Shown here: positions 10,777 through 22,854 of the stretch, piece after piece | Layout: the number at the start of each line of letters is the position of its first letter | How positions within the stretch are numbered: position 1 is the stretch's first letter | DNA from: Euryodendron excelsum | Lineage: Eukaryota; Streptophyta; Magnoliopsida; Ericales; Pentaphylacaceae | Direction: 5' to 3' | Length of the DNA: 64,000 nt | NCBI GenBank assembly: GCA_033060915.1 | Contig: CM065381.1 | Location: forward strand, 37,293,836-37,357,835 | Notes under the pieces: model-generated | Database searches by the model: none | Told to the model about the DNA's origin: nothing | Seen by the model: the letters and a program-made list of their open reading frames with translations, nothing else | Program-made: the position numbers and the translations under genes

Positions 10777-12254
10777 GAGCATTTCTGAGCTTTTTGCCAG
10801 TAATGACAAGGGGAATGAGGGGAGGTACCTAAAACCAAAAAAAGGAAAAGAGTCAATGTTTTATCTTGATAAGTCTTTATGCAATGTATGCTCTAGGATG
10901 CCCCCCTTTAGGAGGGAAACTACACATGGTGTATTAGCTCACTTTTGGAGATAGGGGATTTGCCCCTGTATGAACATTACCGTCAGGTGGGAACCTTCAA
11001 CCATCCATGCATTCATTTGCAAAAGTAAAGAAGTACATTGAATTTTAGGTTTAAGATACAAAAGAATTGAAATACATTTTAATAGAGGGGAAGGGGGGAA
11101 CATTTTCCTTTGGACTTCCACCTATCTAGTTTTACAAAGGAAAAACCTAAACCACTCTTGAGTCTTCGGATTCGCCTTCTTTGAATTTGATGTCGAGGAG
11201 GTCGCTGGGAGACCTTGCTGATTGGTTGCCCCTTGTCTTTATGGCAATCTTATCTCCGTGAGCACAGAGGGATTAGGGCCCCTCTTATGAGATGACTTAA
11301 AATGCATGCAATGATTCCTTAGGGTTATGTGGGAACCCTTAGGGTTTAGGGTAGGTTTAATGCAAGGGAGAGTGACCTTGGTGTCACTCTCTATGGGTTG
11401 ATCATATGCATGAAAATGCAGTGACTTGAGTTACTTGGAACTCTTGTCTTGACATGGGATGTTGAATGCATGGACATGGATATGCAAAGAGTATAAGGAG
11501 AGAGAATGCAATACTAAGGTAAACGTGCATGCATGAGCAGTTAGACAGTCATTATAACAATAAGAATACAGTCATTATAACAACAGGAATAAGCAAGTAT
11601 AAATGAAAGTAAGAGCAGTCACCCTTTCCTCCATGGTTTTGGAAAACAGTGCGCGTCTTAAATCCGGCAAAGGTTCGGCTATGCATGGTATTTATATGAG
11701 TATGAGGTTGAGGGTTGACTAATGTGTCCTAAAAAGGCTCGATCCCCAAATCTTCAAACCTAGGCCCACTTCCCGAGGTGGTGCCATGATCGGTTGGTGA
11801 TCCAAGCGGGGGAACCATCAAGAGGCCGTAGGTGAAGAAACTGACACAGCATCTTGCCCACAACCAATATACCGTTTCCCCTTTCTAACTAGAAAGGACA
11901 TATCAGGGTAAAATGCAAGTATGTAGAATGCAGGTGCACATGCAGTGTGTGTGTGATTTTTAAAAGTGGAGAAAAGAGTCGAACAACTCCCATTCATCCT
12001 GTTCATCACATTGATGCATGGCAGTTAATAAAATTTAAACAAAACGTGTACCTACAAAACAAAGATGCAAGAGTTAGTATGTGGATGGCAAACTTAATAC
12101 AAGATAATATGAACAAATGCATGTTTTTTTTTTCAAAAACAATTTGGAAAATTTGGTTTTAAAAATTTAAAGTGAATAGGATTGAACAAATTAATTGAAG
12201 ACTTTACATGGGTGAAGGGTAAAAAGACAAGACTAACAGCCTAACCCTCTAAGT
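10777..12254 (-). other. Leader between PBS and gag, element B
   Basis: About 1.5 kb of non-coding leader is collinear with 27,948-29,420 in D and, at its PBS-proximal end, with 62,909-63,372 in H. Downstream of the PBS it begins with an ACACTTAGAGGGTTAGG-like motif. No ORF is conserved between the copies, so the ORF1 reported in some Ogre elements is not supported here. Confidence 0.6.
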
Positions 12255-12273
12255 GTCCCCAGTGGAGTCGCCA
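12255..12273 (-). promoter_or_regulatory. Primer-binding site of element B (tRNA-Arg type)
   Basis: On the minus strand this reads TGGCGACTCCACTGGGGAC, two bases inside the LTR end. This is the tRNA-Arg-type PBS known for Ogre elements. D and H have variants at the equivalent place. Confidence 0.85.
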
Positions 12274-15200
12274 GCTGTTGCGCCCAGATTTTTCGCACTC
12301 GAGGAATACACACACAAACGGAAAAAATACTGTACTCTCTCGTTAGAACTCACCCTCCTAGATGAATGAGTGCGACTAGGTTTGAATTGAAAATTGATTT
12401 GAATAAAGGGTTTTGGAAAAAGTTTGGAGTCGCCACTTAACTTGATTAAGGTGAGTTAGGTCACCTAAAAACTAAGAATAATCCGAAGACTACACTTAGG
12501 GTTTTTAAAAAAAAGATTTTGAAAATATCTCCTCAAGAGAGGGTTTTTAAGAAAACAGGTTATTTAGAAGCCTTTAGAAAATATTAAGCCCTTTTTAGAA
12601 AAATAACTCCTTTTTTTTTGTCTTTGAAATTAATGATCCTAGGTTCAGAGGTTGGTTATGTGTAGGGAAGACGCACTAAGCCATCACCCTACCCAGCCCT
12701 TGTGGTACCTACATGTCATTTACCCTAGATTCACCTATGAGAGCCTTCAACTAACAAACTGTCCAATCCTATCCACTTTGAAAAAGAATGTTTAAAAAGA
12801 AATTTAACATGATGTATGTATGATATGCAAGTGCAAGAAAAGAGAATTAAAAAAAATAGATTTGGAAAGAAATTGATTTAATTTAAAAAGAAATTTGAAA
12901 TGACATATTTAAAATTGAAAAGATTTGGAGATTAGAAATAGAGATTTGGAATTGGAAGTTTGAAAATAGATTGGAGATTTGGAAAGATTTTGTGGAAATA
13001 GAAACTTGAAAAATGTTGTGACCACACCCATAAGGGTTGTCTATGTATCCTTTTAGAGGAATCAGGTCAGTCGTAGTTCGAACAAAAGTCCGATTGAAAA
13101 TAGAAGAGTTGATTTGGAAAAGAGTTGGAGTTGGAATTCGAATTGGAATGGGAAGAATATGAAATTTGGACTTTTATTGGATGATTTGAAAAGATTGGTT
13201 TTGAAAGACTTGGTTTTAGGAAACCTAGACTTAGGAACTTCGAAAAGAAAGATTGAACTTGACTTGAAAAGATTTTTAAAAAGAATTGACTCGAATGTTG
13301 GACTTTGAAGATTAGGAAACTTGGAATTAGGAAAGACTCGAATTAGGGAAGTTTCAAAATACGAAAGCTCCGTTTTAGGAAAACTTCATTTTAGGAAAGT
13401 TTTGGAATTAGGAAAGTTTCACTTTAGAAAAATTTTAGAATTAGGAAGGTTTCATCTTAGGAAGGTTTTGACTTAGGAAAGTTTTTGAAATAGGAAAGTT
13501 TTGAATTTGGAATGTTTTGAAATAGGAAAATTTTGAATTTGGAATGTTTTGAAATAGGAAGTTTTGAAAGTTGGAAAGTTTAGAATTTATAAAGTGTTTG
13601 AAAGTAAGAAAGCTTTGAGTTTAGAAAGTTTTAGATTTGGAAAGATTTTGAAGTTTAGGAAAGTTTAGAATTTACGAAAGATTTGGGTTTAGAAAGTTTT
13701 AACTTAAGAAAGTTTTGAATTTAGAAAGCTTTGGATTTAGAAAGATTCGAAATTTAGAAAGTTTTAGAGTTTGAGTTTTAGAAAAGGTTTGAGTTTAGGA
13801 AAGATTTGAAAACTCAAATTTGGAAAGTTAAGATTTTGAAAGAGGGTAGAATTAGGAAAGGGTTGAATTAGGAAGGATTTTGAAGTTGAGTTTTAAAATT
13901 TAGGAAAGATTTTTATGTTCAAGTTTTGGAAACTTAAGATTTAGGAAAGTAGAAGATTAGGAAGGATTTGAATTAGGAAAGATTTAGACTAGGAAGAGTT
14001 AAGATTCCTATTTCCTAAAACAAGGGATTATATTTTGTTTCTAAAAGAGAATGCTTGATTTTGTTTAAAAAAACGGAGGATTGGATCTAGTTTCCTAAAG
14101 GGAAGATTTGTTTTGACAAGGATTTGGAAGAGGAAGTTTTAGAAACCCTAGATTTGGAAAACTATAGTTTTGGCGTAGAGAAGAGGTTTTTTTGGAAACT
14201 TATGATTTTGATGTAGGAAACAGGAGGTTTTGGAAACCTAGGTTTTAAGGCAAGTTTGAAAACCATGTTTTTGGAAAGAAAATTAGGATTTCCTAATTGT
14301 TAGCTTTAGGGCTTGACTTGGGCTCTAAGGAAAGAGTTTGAGTTTTTTGGAAAGTGCGTTTTTGGAAACGAAGATTTTAGAAAAAGACTCTAAAGAGGGG
14401 TTTTTAGAAAGCGTATTTTGAAAAGAATTTTAGGAAGAAAGTTTTTGAAAAGTAGAACTTTGAGAGAGTTTTGGAAACAAAATTTTGGAAGAAGCTCTTA
14501 GGAAAGAGTTTTTAGGAAAGCGAATTTTGAGGAGAGTGTTTTGGAAAAGAGTTTGAAAAGAGAAGTTTTGGAAAATAGATTTTTGGAAGGAGTTTTTAGA
14601 AAACAATTTTGGAAAGAAGAGTTTTTTAAAAACATGCTGAAAAAGGAATTTTAGAATGAAAAGAGAGTTTTTTGGAAAGTATAAAAATGTCTCACTTTCC
14701 TAAAGCGATTCTAACCATAAGAAGGCTAGAACCACTTTAAGAAAGTGGTTTTGAAAACAACAAGAATTTGAAAATATGGACCACATCGGCCCCTTTAAAT
14801 GTAATACTTTCCTAAAGCAACCCTAGCCATGAAAAGGCTAGAATCACCCTAGGATTGTGATTTTGAAAACAAGTTTTGAAAAAGAAGATTTTGATGTAAT
14901 TTTGAAAACAAGTTTAATGCAAGTTTTGAAAACAGATTCAAAAGCGATTTTTGGAAGAATGCAAGATAATAATATGCACAATGCAAATTGAGGTCGTGAA
15001 CATACAAGGTTAATGCTTCACCACATAATTAAGGGGGCCAAACCCACGTGGTCTCTGGTTAGACTAAAAGAAAGCCCCCGACACGGTGACCCTCCAATAG
15101 TCTAATCCTACACATGGATCGAAAATCCCCTTGTTTCAAGCATGCAAAGAAAGGGGGGAAGAAGATGGGGGATTAAAATAGAGAAAACCCAAGTGAGCTT

Positions 15201-15564
15201 GGAGGGAGAAGAGAGGGGGGGAAATGCAGAAACTTAAAGAGAAAACCTACCGTATGTCTTGTTTATTTCGCTTGGCTTTGCGCGCCTTGCTTTTCTTTGG
15301 TCTTTACTTCACTTTAATCTTCGAGGGCTTGTCTTAGATCTTCAAAGCTTGTAGTTGCAGCAATCCAAGCCTTCGATGGAGGGTTGGAGGCTAGTGTATA
15401 AGTGTATAGGAGTGTGTATGAGCGTATAGGAGCCTAAGGTTTGTGTATGGTGGCCAAGGTTTGGAAAACCTAGAGAAGCTAGGGTTTAGGGAGGCTACGA
15501 GGTTTGTATATTGAATATTAGGGTTTTCAGTTTGCGGACCTCTATCACGCTGGAAGAGGCTCTG

Positions 15565-15572
15565 TAGTTATA
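15565..15572 (-). promoter_or_regulatory. TATA box of LTR B
   Basis: The minus strand reads CTCTATAACTACAGAGCC, one substitution from the TATAAATA found in the sister LTRs at the same spot. Confidence 0.6.
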
Positions 15573-15651
15573 GAGATGGGATAGACCTAGCGCCTGTTGC
15601 AGTGGCGCTAGGCCAAATTTCCTCCTAGTGGCGTCAGGCCATTTCTTAGCT

Positions 15652-15674
15652 TGGCGCCACTACTAGTGGCGCCA
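15652..15674. repeat. Perfect GGCGCC palindrome in LTR B
   Basis: Ten-base arms TGGCGCCACT and AGTGGCGCCA match perfectly around ACT. A second inverted pair, CTAGCGCC and GGCGCTAG, lies nearby at about 15,590-15,614. Both are upstream of the LTR promoter. Confidence 0.85.
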
Positions 15675-16869
15675 GCCAGTTAGGAAAGTTTTAAGGTCGG
15701 CAAGTAAAGTATCTTGGGAAGATTTGGGCGCTTGTACTAGTGACTACCATGTAATTTTTAGCCTAGCTTCACTAGGAGTGACTCCGGAAAGTTCGGGAAG
15801 GAGTTGAGAGATTGGGAATGACCCGAAAGGCCGGAATAAGGCCAGGAACACTTAGAATAGTGTCCCGGAGATATTTGACTTGAAAAATGGGGATAGGATG
15901 TGTCAGAAGGATTGACCGGGCCATTAGGGGTAAAACGGTCAATCGGACCGAAAAGCCGCTAGGACGGACCTGAAATGTCCTGGAAATAGACTTGAGATAT
16001 GGAAACATTATTTAGAATGTTTCCAAAGGTTGCTGGTTTGATACCCAGAGGTGGTGTGGTAAGAAAAGGCGACCGGCCCACTAGGGGCAAAAACGGTCAT
16101 TTTGTACCGGGTTTGCTGGAACTGACTCGGAATGATCCGAAAAGGTAAAGAAAGGTTGAGAATACTGTAGGAGGCATTCTTGGAAAGTTATCGGTTTGAT
16201 ACCCAGGGCCGGTGTGGTTCCCAGGGCATTCGGATGCCTAGGGGCAAAATGGTTATCTTGACCGAAAAGTCTCTAAATTGACCCGAAACAGACTGGAGGG
16301 CACCTAATCATACCGGATCATCTCTAGGATGATCTAGAAGGGTGGAATTATTTTTCTAAGGACTTAGTTGTGCTCTCGAGAAACGTGCCAGAAAATAGCC
16401 CTAGGGGCAGTTTGGTCATTTTTTACCGAAGTAGGCTAGCAGGCACCGGTGTTGACCTGGGTTTTGAGTGTTTCTGCCACTCTGATGGCGGTCTCGTGAT
16501 ACAGGAGTTTGTTGGTAATTCCCTATATCGACCTATTTACGAGTATTTCTGCTACTCTGACGGTTTGTGATGCTTGCGAGTATTTCCACTACCCTGACGG
16601 TTCGCTATCTTTCTCGAGACTTCCTGATTTCGGGAAGCTGCTAAAGGGACTTAGTGCCCGAGAATCAACTTTCTCGGAAGGCATGCCTAAACAGACATTT
16701 CTGTATTAGCGGGCTAGCAGGTGCAAAAGGTGGACCGTTCTACCATCTAAGGGCTTGGGGTCTTGTCCAGGTCGACAGGTTTAAAGGGACTTACCGTTCC
16801 GGAGAGATTTTCTTCAGAAAACGTGCCGGATTGGATAGAATTACCATATCGAGGAATCAACTATCTCGA

Positions 16870-17085
16870 GAGAGGGATTGGAATTGGAATTGGAATTGGA
16901 AAGGGGACTTACTATATTCGGAAATACGTGCCTCTTGGATTTGGAAAGGGGAGTTACCGTATTCGGAAAGACGTGCCTGATTTGGATTTGGAAAGGGGAC
17001 TTACCATCTTCGGAAAGACGCGCCTGATAGGATTAGAAAGGGGACTTACCATCTTCGGAAAGACGTGCCCGATTTGGAATTGGAC
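16870..17085 (-). repeat. Tandem units in LTR B
   Basis: Inverted copies of the 47-bp U3 unit recur about every 30-50 bp (reverse complement of GGAAAGGGGACTTACC...CGTGCC). A short GGAATT(G) run lies at 16,877-16,902. Copy number differs from LTR A. Confidence 0.75.
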
Positions 17086-17270
17086 CGAACGATGCCCCCA
17101 GGGGCATTTTGGTCATTTTGCCTCTATTTGGGCCTGGCGGAGCCGCGAAGCAATGAATAGACAGGATTAGATTTAGAGAGTTGATTTCGATTAGAATACG
17201 TCTATATTGACTTGAGTACAAGTCTAGATGGACCGTAGACTGCCGAGCGGTCAAAAATGGGGTGCTTACA

Positions 17271-19593
17271 CCATGGAAAAGTTAGAATCACCTTAAGATT
17301 GTGATTTTGAAAACAAGTTTTGAAAAATAAGATTTTAATGCAAGTTTTGAAAACAGTTTTGATGCAAGCTTTTGAAAACAAATTTAAAACAAACTTTGGA
17401 GGAATACAAGATCATGATATGCACAATGCAAATTGAGGTTGTGAACATACAAGGTTAAGGCTTCACCATATAATCAAGGGGGCCGAACCCTCGTGGTCTT
17501 CGGTTAGACTAAAAGAAAGCTCCCGATACGGTGACCTCTAATAGCCTAATCCTACACATGGACCGGGAAGTCCCTTGTTTCAATCATACAAGAAAGGAGG
17601 GAGGGGGGAAGAAGATGGGGGATTAAAACCGAAGAAAACCCAAGTAGGTTCAGAGAGAGAAGAGAGAGGGGGGAGATATGTAAACTTAAATAGAGAGCCT
17701 ACCTTGTGTCTTCTTTATTTTGCTTTGCTTTGCGCGCTTTATTTTTTCTTGCTTTGCTTTGGTCTTTGCTTCATCCTTCGTCTTGATCTTCGGGAACTTG
17801 TCTTGATCTTCGAGAGCTTCGAGTTGCAGTACTTCAAATCTTCAATGGAGACTTTGGAGGCTAGTGTATGAGTGCATAAGAGTGTATGTGAGTGTATAGG
17901 AGGCTAAGGTTTATGTATGGAGGCTAGGGTTTGGAAAACCTAAAGAAGACTAGGGTTTAGAGAGACTATAAGCTCTGTATATCGAATAATAGGGTTTTCT
18001 GATTGAGTTTGCAGACCTCCTTCACACTGGAAGAGGCTCTATATTTATAGAGAGAAGAATGACCTAGCGCTTGTTGCAGTGGCGCTAGGCTAAAAAACCT
18101 TCTGGCACAAGGACAAATTTTGGCTTGGCACCACTACTAATGGTGCCAGCCACTTAGAAAAGTTTTAAGGTCAGCAAGCAACATATCTTCAGAAGATTTG
18201 GGCCCCTGTACTAGTGACTACCATGCAATTTTTAGCCTGGCTTCACTAGGAGTGACTCCGGAAGGTCTGGGAAGGATTTATGGGACTGGGAATGGCCTGA
18301 AAGGCCGGAAGAGGGTAGGAACCCTTGAAATAGGGTCCCGGGGGTAATGGACATGAAAAAGGATGTTAAAGGGGTCGACCCAGCCATTAGGGGCAAAACG
18401 GTCAACTGGGCCATAAAGCTGCCAGGACAGACTCAAAATGTCCTGGAAGAAGACTTAAGATTTGAAAAGATTATTTAGAATGTTCACAAAGGTTATCGGT
18501 TTGATACCTAGAGCTGGTGTGGTCGGAAAAGGCGATCGGCCTAATAGGGGCAAAACGGTCATTTCGCACTGGGTTTGCTGAAACTGACTTAGAATGATCC
18601 GGAAAGATAATGAAATGTCGAGAATACTATAAGAAGCATTCTCGGGAGGTTATTGGTTTGATACCCAGAGCCGGTGTGGTTCCCGAGGCGTTCGGATGCC
18701 TAGGGGCAAATTGGTCATCTTGACTAGAAAGTCTCAGAATTGGTCTAAAACCAACTAGAAGGCACCTAATCATGCCAGATCATCTCTAGGATGATCTTGG
18801 AAGGGTGGACTTACCGTTTTGAGGGCTTAGGTACTATCTCGAGAAACGTGTTAGAAAATGGCCCTAGGGGCAGTTTGGTCATTTTTCACCAGAGTGGGCT
18901 AGCATGCACTAGTGTTGACTTGGGTTTTGAGTGTTTCCACCATTCTGACAGTAGTCCCGTGATCTAGGGGTTTGCTAGCAGTTCCCTATATCGACCTGTT
19001 TACCAGTATTTTCGCTACTCAGACGGTTGCGATGTTTACGAGTACTTCCGCTACTTTGACGGTTCGCGATTATTCCCAAGACTGCCTGATCTCAGGATGT
19101 TACTAAATGGACTTAGTGCCTGAGAAATCAACTTTCTCAAAAGGCTTGCCAAAACGGACATTTCTGCATTGGCGGCCTAGTAGGCGCCAAAAGTGGACCG
19201 TTCTACCATCTCAGGGACTTGGGGTCTCGTCTCAGTCGACGGGTTTGAAGGGACTTACCATTCCAAAGAGTTAACTTAGAAACATGCCGGACAGGATAGA
19301 CTTACCGCCTCGAGGAATTAACTTTCTCGAGGGAGGGACTGGAATTGGAATTGGACTTGAAAAAGGGGACTTACCATCTTTGAGAAGACGTGCCTACTAG
19401 AATTGGACAAAATAATGCTCTCAAGGGCATTTCGGTCATTTTGCCTCTATTTGGGTCCTGCGGGCCCACGAAGCGATGGATTAACTAGATTAGACTTAAA
19501 AATTTGAGTTGACTCAGAATATATCTATATTGACTTGAATACATGTCTAGATGGCTTGGAGACTGCCAAGCGGGCAAAAATGGGGTGCTTACA
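17271..19593 (-). mobile_element. LTR C, 5' part, split by element B
   Basis: The right end is a typical LTR start on the minus strand (TGTAAGCACCCCATTTTTGC at 19,593). The left end stops inside the module ATTCTAACTTTTCCATGG, where LTR B begins. The TATA box is at 18,042-18,049. The missing half should lie beyond element B, left of the window, starting with a repeat of CCATG. Whether C is a solo LTR or part of a full element cannot be told. Confidence 0.8.
18042..18049 (-). promoter_or_regulatory. TATA box of LTR C
   Basis: TATAAATA on the minus strand, in the conserved CTCTATAAATATAGAGCC context. Confidence 0.65.
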
Positions 19594-20234
19594 CCAATGT
19601 CGACCTGTTTTTGCCACTCTAACGGTTGCGATGTTTATGAGTGTTTCTGCCACTCGGATGGTTTGCAATCATTCTATTGACTGCCTGATCTCGGGAAGCT
19701 GCTAGGTGGACTTATCGCCTGAGAAATCAATTTTCTCGAAAGGCATGCCGAATAACGGACATTTCTTCATTGACAGGCTAGTAGGCTCCAAAGGTGGACC
19801 GTTCGACCATCTCGGGGACTTGGGGTCTTGTCCCGGTTGATGGGTTTGAAGGGACTTACCGTTCTAAAGATTTTTTTTGAAAAACATGCCAAACTAGATA
19901 AACTTATTGCTTTTAGGGATCAACTTTCTCGAAAAGAATGCCGGATTTGACTTGGACTGGAATTGGAATTGGATTTAGATTTTAATCTTGGAATTGAGAC
20001 CGAATCGGGGACTTATCGTCTTCGAAAAGATATGCCGAGTGAAATTGGACCGAACAATGCCCCGAGGGCATTTTGGTCATTTTGCCTCTATTTAGGCCTG
20101 GTGGGCCCGCGAAGTGATTGATTGACTGAATTAGGTTTGGCATGCTAATTTAAATTGGAATATGTCTATATTGACTTGAACCCAAGTCTAGACAGACAGA
20201 AGACTGCCGAATGGGCAAAAATAGGGTACTTACA
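19594..20234 (-). mobile_element. 3' LTR of element D, truncated by LTR C
   Basis: It starts on the minus strand TGTAAGTACCCTATTTTTGC at 20,234, right after the polypurine tract. It keeps the first 641 bp (U3), then is interrupted at 19,594, where LTR C begins. CCAAT (19,594-19,598) is the predicted target duplication of C. Confidence 0.8.
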
Positions 20235-20257
20235 GATGCCTCTTTTTTTGTCTTTGC
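20235..20257 (-). promoter_or_regulatory. Polypurine tract of element D
   Basis: The minus strand reads CAAAGACAAAAAAAGAGGC followed by ATC and the LTR start. It is homologous to the tract at 446-468. Confidence 0.8.
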
Positions 20258-20431
20258 TTGTCGAAGATAGAAAACGATAGAGTAAGAGTCTCATGTTGAC
20301 CGTGAGGCGGTCCAAGGGACGAACTTTGAAAATTTTTGAAAATTGGAGTTTGGACACGAATATTGGGCCCAAAAGGCCTTTGAAATCGAGTTTTGGCAGA
20401 AAAAAGGCAAAACTGCCCGGATTTGGAAACT

Positions 20432-20489
20432 GGCGCCACTGCTAGTGGCGCCTTTGTTAAATTTGGCTTAGCACCACTGCTAGTGGTGC
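20432..20489. repeat. Pair of GGCGCC/GCACC palindromes in the 3' UTR of D
   Basis: The first palindrome has arms GGCGCCACT and AGTGGCGCC around GCT (20,432-20,452). The second has arms GCACCACT and AGTGGTGC around GCT (20,471-20,489). Both are perfect. In the second, compensating changes on both arms keep the pairing although the sequence differs from the first. Confidence 0.85.
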
Positions 20490-21719
20490 CAGGACTGGGA
20501 TCAAAACCAGCAAACTGTTGGTTTGACATCTTGCAAAAAAGGAAGGGTTTCGAAAAACCGAGAGCCTTTATAAGGAAATTGACTTGGACATTTGAAGGAG
20601 TGCTTCCTAGGGACCACGAAGGATTGCCAGAAGTGGACACTGTCGCCGGAAAAGTCGTCGGAAGAGAAGATTTTGCCGGAGAACTCCAAGAGTTGAGTTT
20701 TTGATTTTCTGTTGATTTTGATGTGTAGAGTCCCGTTTGAATCATGTGAATAGTGAAAATTTAGAGTTTAATATGTTTTGAACACTTTGATGAAGTTATT
20801 TTTGCATTTTAGTGCTTGTTTGATTGAATCAGAGTGATTTTGTATGATTATTTGAAGGGAATTTTTGCAGAAATTGGGGGTTTGTTGCTATAGCTTTGGG
20901 TATTGAGTTTTCTGACTAGATTTTTATACTATGTACCTTAGAAAAATGTGTTTAATAGTCGTGTGAAGTTTCGTGATCTTTTAAAAAATAAAAAAATACT
21001 TGAAAAATAAAGAAAATTAAGAAAATTCAAGAAATTCAAGAAATTATTAGAGCTTAAAATTTAGAAAAATATGGGAATATTTTAGAAAACATTTGAAATG
21101 ACTTTGAGAAATTTTAGGACAACTTTGAAAACCATTGATTCATTGAAAAAAATAAAACAAGTCTTTTAAACAATCTGAAAATTTGAAAAGTGTGCCCTAG
21201 TGTTGGTGTTATGTGATTGTGATGTTTGTGAGGTGCATGACTTGTATTTTGTGTTAATGTTGTGAGTGTTGTAGGGACCACTTTTAAACAAAACTCTGCC
21301 GAAATTTTTAAAAATTCAAAAGAGGGTTGGAAAATTTTTGGAATAAAATCTTTTTAAAGAAAAAAGATATAAAACCATTGAGGATGGGGCCTTTTTGGCA
21401 GAAAATGTCCCGAGAAACTCAGAGGCCTTAAAACTATTGCAAGAAAAATTTAGGAAGACTTTTGAAAATAAAAATTTGAAAAAGAACATATTTTGGAAGA
21501 TTTGAAAATGGATTTTGGCTTTGGAAAACTCAGGATTTTGATGAGAATTTTAGAAAATTGAAAACTTAAGAATTGAGTTTAAAGAAAACTTTTTGGAGGA
21601 AGAAGTTTTAGAAAACCTTGATTGGAATAGAGAAAGCTTGGGATGGATTTTGATTCGAAGATTTCGATATTTAATTTTGAAATTCGATTTTGAATTCGAA
21701 ATCATTTATTGAAATTTTG

Positions 21720-22430
21720 GACCAAACGTGTAGAAAATTTGTTTTGACCTAACATTTGAAAGTAAAATGTTTAGAAAATTCGTTTTGATGTGAAGTCGAA
21801 AACCTTTGAAGACATAATGTATAAGAAATTCATTTTGCCTTGGATTTGGAAAATTAAAATGTGTAGGAAATTCATTTTGACTTGGAACTGAAAAATCAAA
21901 ATGTATAGAAAATTCATTTTGACTTGGAATTGGAAAATCAAAATGTGTTGGAAATTCATTTTGACTTGTCAATTGAAATCTTTTGAAATCAAAATGTGTA
22001 GGAAATTCATTTTGACTTGTGACTCAAATTTTGAAATCAAACTGTATAGAAAATTCATTTTAACTTGGAACTGAAAAATCAAAATATATAGGAAATTCAT
22101 TTTGACTTAGAATTGGAATATCAAAATGTGTAGGAAATTCATTTTAACTTGGAACTAAAAAATCAAAAAGTATAGAAAATTAATTTTGACTTGGGATTGG
22201 AATATCAAAATGTGTAAGAAATTTATTTTGACTCGAAATTTGACATTTTAAAATCAAAATGTGTAGAAAATTCATTTTGACTTTAAACTAAAAAATCAAA
22301 AAGTATAGGAAATTCATTTTGACTTGGGATTGGAATATCAAAATGTGTAAGAAATTCATTTTGACTCGAAATTTGACATTTTAAAATCAAAATGTGTAGA
22401 AAATTCATTTTGATTCGGAATCTAATTTCT
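21720..22430 (-). repeat. 42-bp tandem repeat array in element D
   Basis: About 15 diverged copies of a unit read on the plus strand as GACTTGGAATTGGAAAATC then AAAATGTGTAGGAAATTCATTTT. Most units are about 42 bp and a few are 52-55 bp. The 42-bp unit is 14 codons, so minus-strand frames stay open through parts of the array (repeating VKMNFLYILIFQFQ). Tandem arrays in this region are known for Ogre elements and can seed satellite DNA. Confidence 0.8.
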
Positions 22431-22854
22431 TGAGAAGAAGAGTTTTGGAAAATCTTGAAGTCTGTTTGGAATAGAAATCTTTTTTTGACAAAAAGGTTTT
22501 GATATAGATTGGAAATTTGATTTCGAAAAGAACTGTAAGACTTGATTTTGAAATAACTTTTGGAAATAAATACTAAGAAAATTAGGAATTGGTCTTTAAG
22601 GATAAATTTTTGAAAGAAATAGTTAGGAAATCTTTTTGAGAGTTGATTTTTGGAAATAAAACTTTGAAGGAAAAACCTAAGAAGAAAAACCCTTTGAATT
22701 GAGTAGACTTTATTGAGACTATATTTTTTATATATTTGATCTTTGGTTGCCATTATTATTTTTTCAGCTTTTTCCCTTTTCTTATCTTCTTTTCTTATCT
22801 TTTGAACTGTATATACCATGCATTAATAACTCTTACCTTGGCTTACCTTTCAAG

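Larger units (their letters stand above)
5786..17270 (-). mobile_element. Element B: Ogre-like, non-autonomous, 5' part
   Basis: Read on the minus strand, the order is 5' LTR (17,270-12,276), PBS, leader, gag-like ORF, about 1.8 kb of non-coding sequence, then the 3' part of an antisense PMD gene. No reverse transcriptase, integrase or protease motif is visible, so the copy is non-autonomous. The PMD gene is cut at 5,786 by insertion of element A; the rest of B, including its 3' LTR, should lie left of the window. The right end abuts CCATG (17,271-17,275), the predicted target duplication, inside LTR C. Confidence 0.75.
12276..17270 (-). mobile_element. 5' LTR of element B (5.0 kb)
   Basis: A complete LTR runs, on the minus strand, from TGTAAGCACCCC (17,270) to GGGCGCAACA (12,276), then GC and the PBS. 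It carries all the modules of LTR A in inverted order: 47-bp units at 16,890-17,080, about 160-bp U3 repeats at 15,800-16,500, palindromes at 15,590-15,674, a TATA-like TATAACTA at 15,565-15,572, and a tract that is C-poor on the plus strand (13,100-14,950). Confidence 0.85.
20258..22854 (-). other. 3' non-coding region of element D
   Basis: About 2.6 kb lies between the PMD start and the polypurine tract. It contains GGCGCC palindromes (20,432-20,489), an A-rich stretch (20,980-21,210), a block shared with window bases 1-160 (21,266-21,404) and the 42-bp tandem repeats (21,720-22,430). The ORFs overlapping the tandem array come from the repeat's 3n length and show no known domain. Confidence 0.6.

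Noticed and set aside
20230..20745. 171-codon minus-strand ORF spanning the 3' end of D
   Set aside because: Overlaps the polypurine tract and the palindromes; not conserved as a frame in element A.
22283..22819. 178-codon minus-strand ORF in element D
   Set aside because: Open because of the 42-bp repeat and low-complexity AT-rich sequence; no known domain and not seen in another copy.
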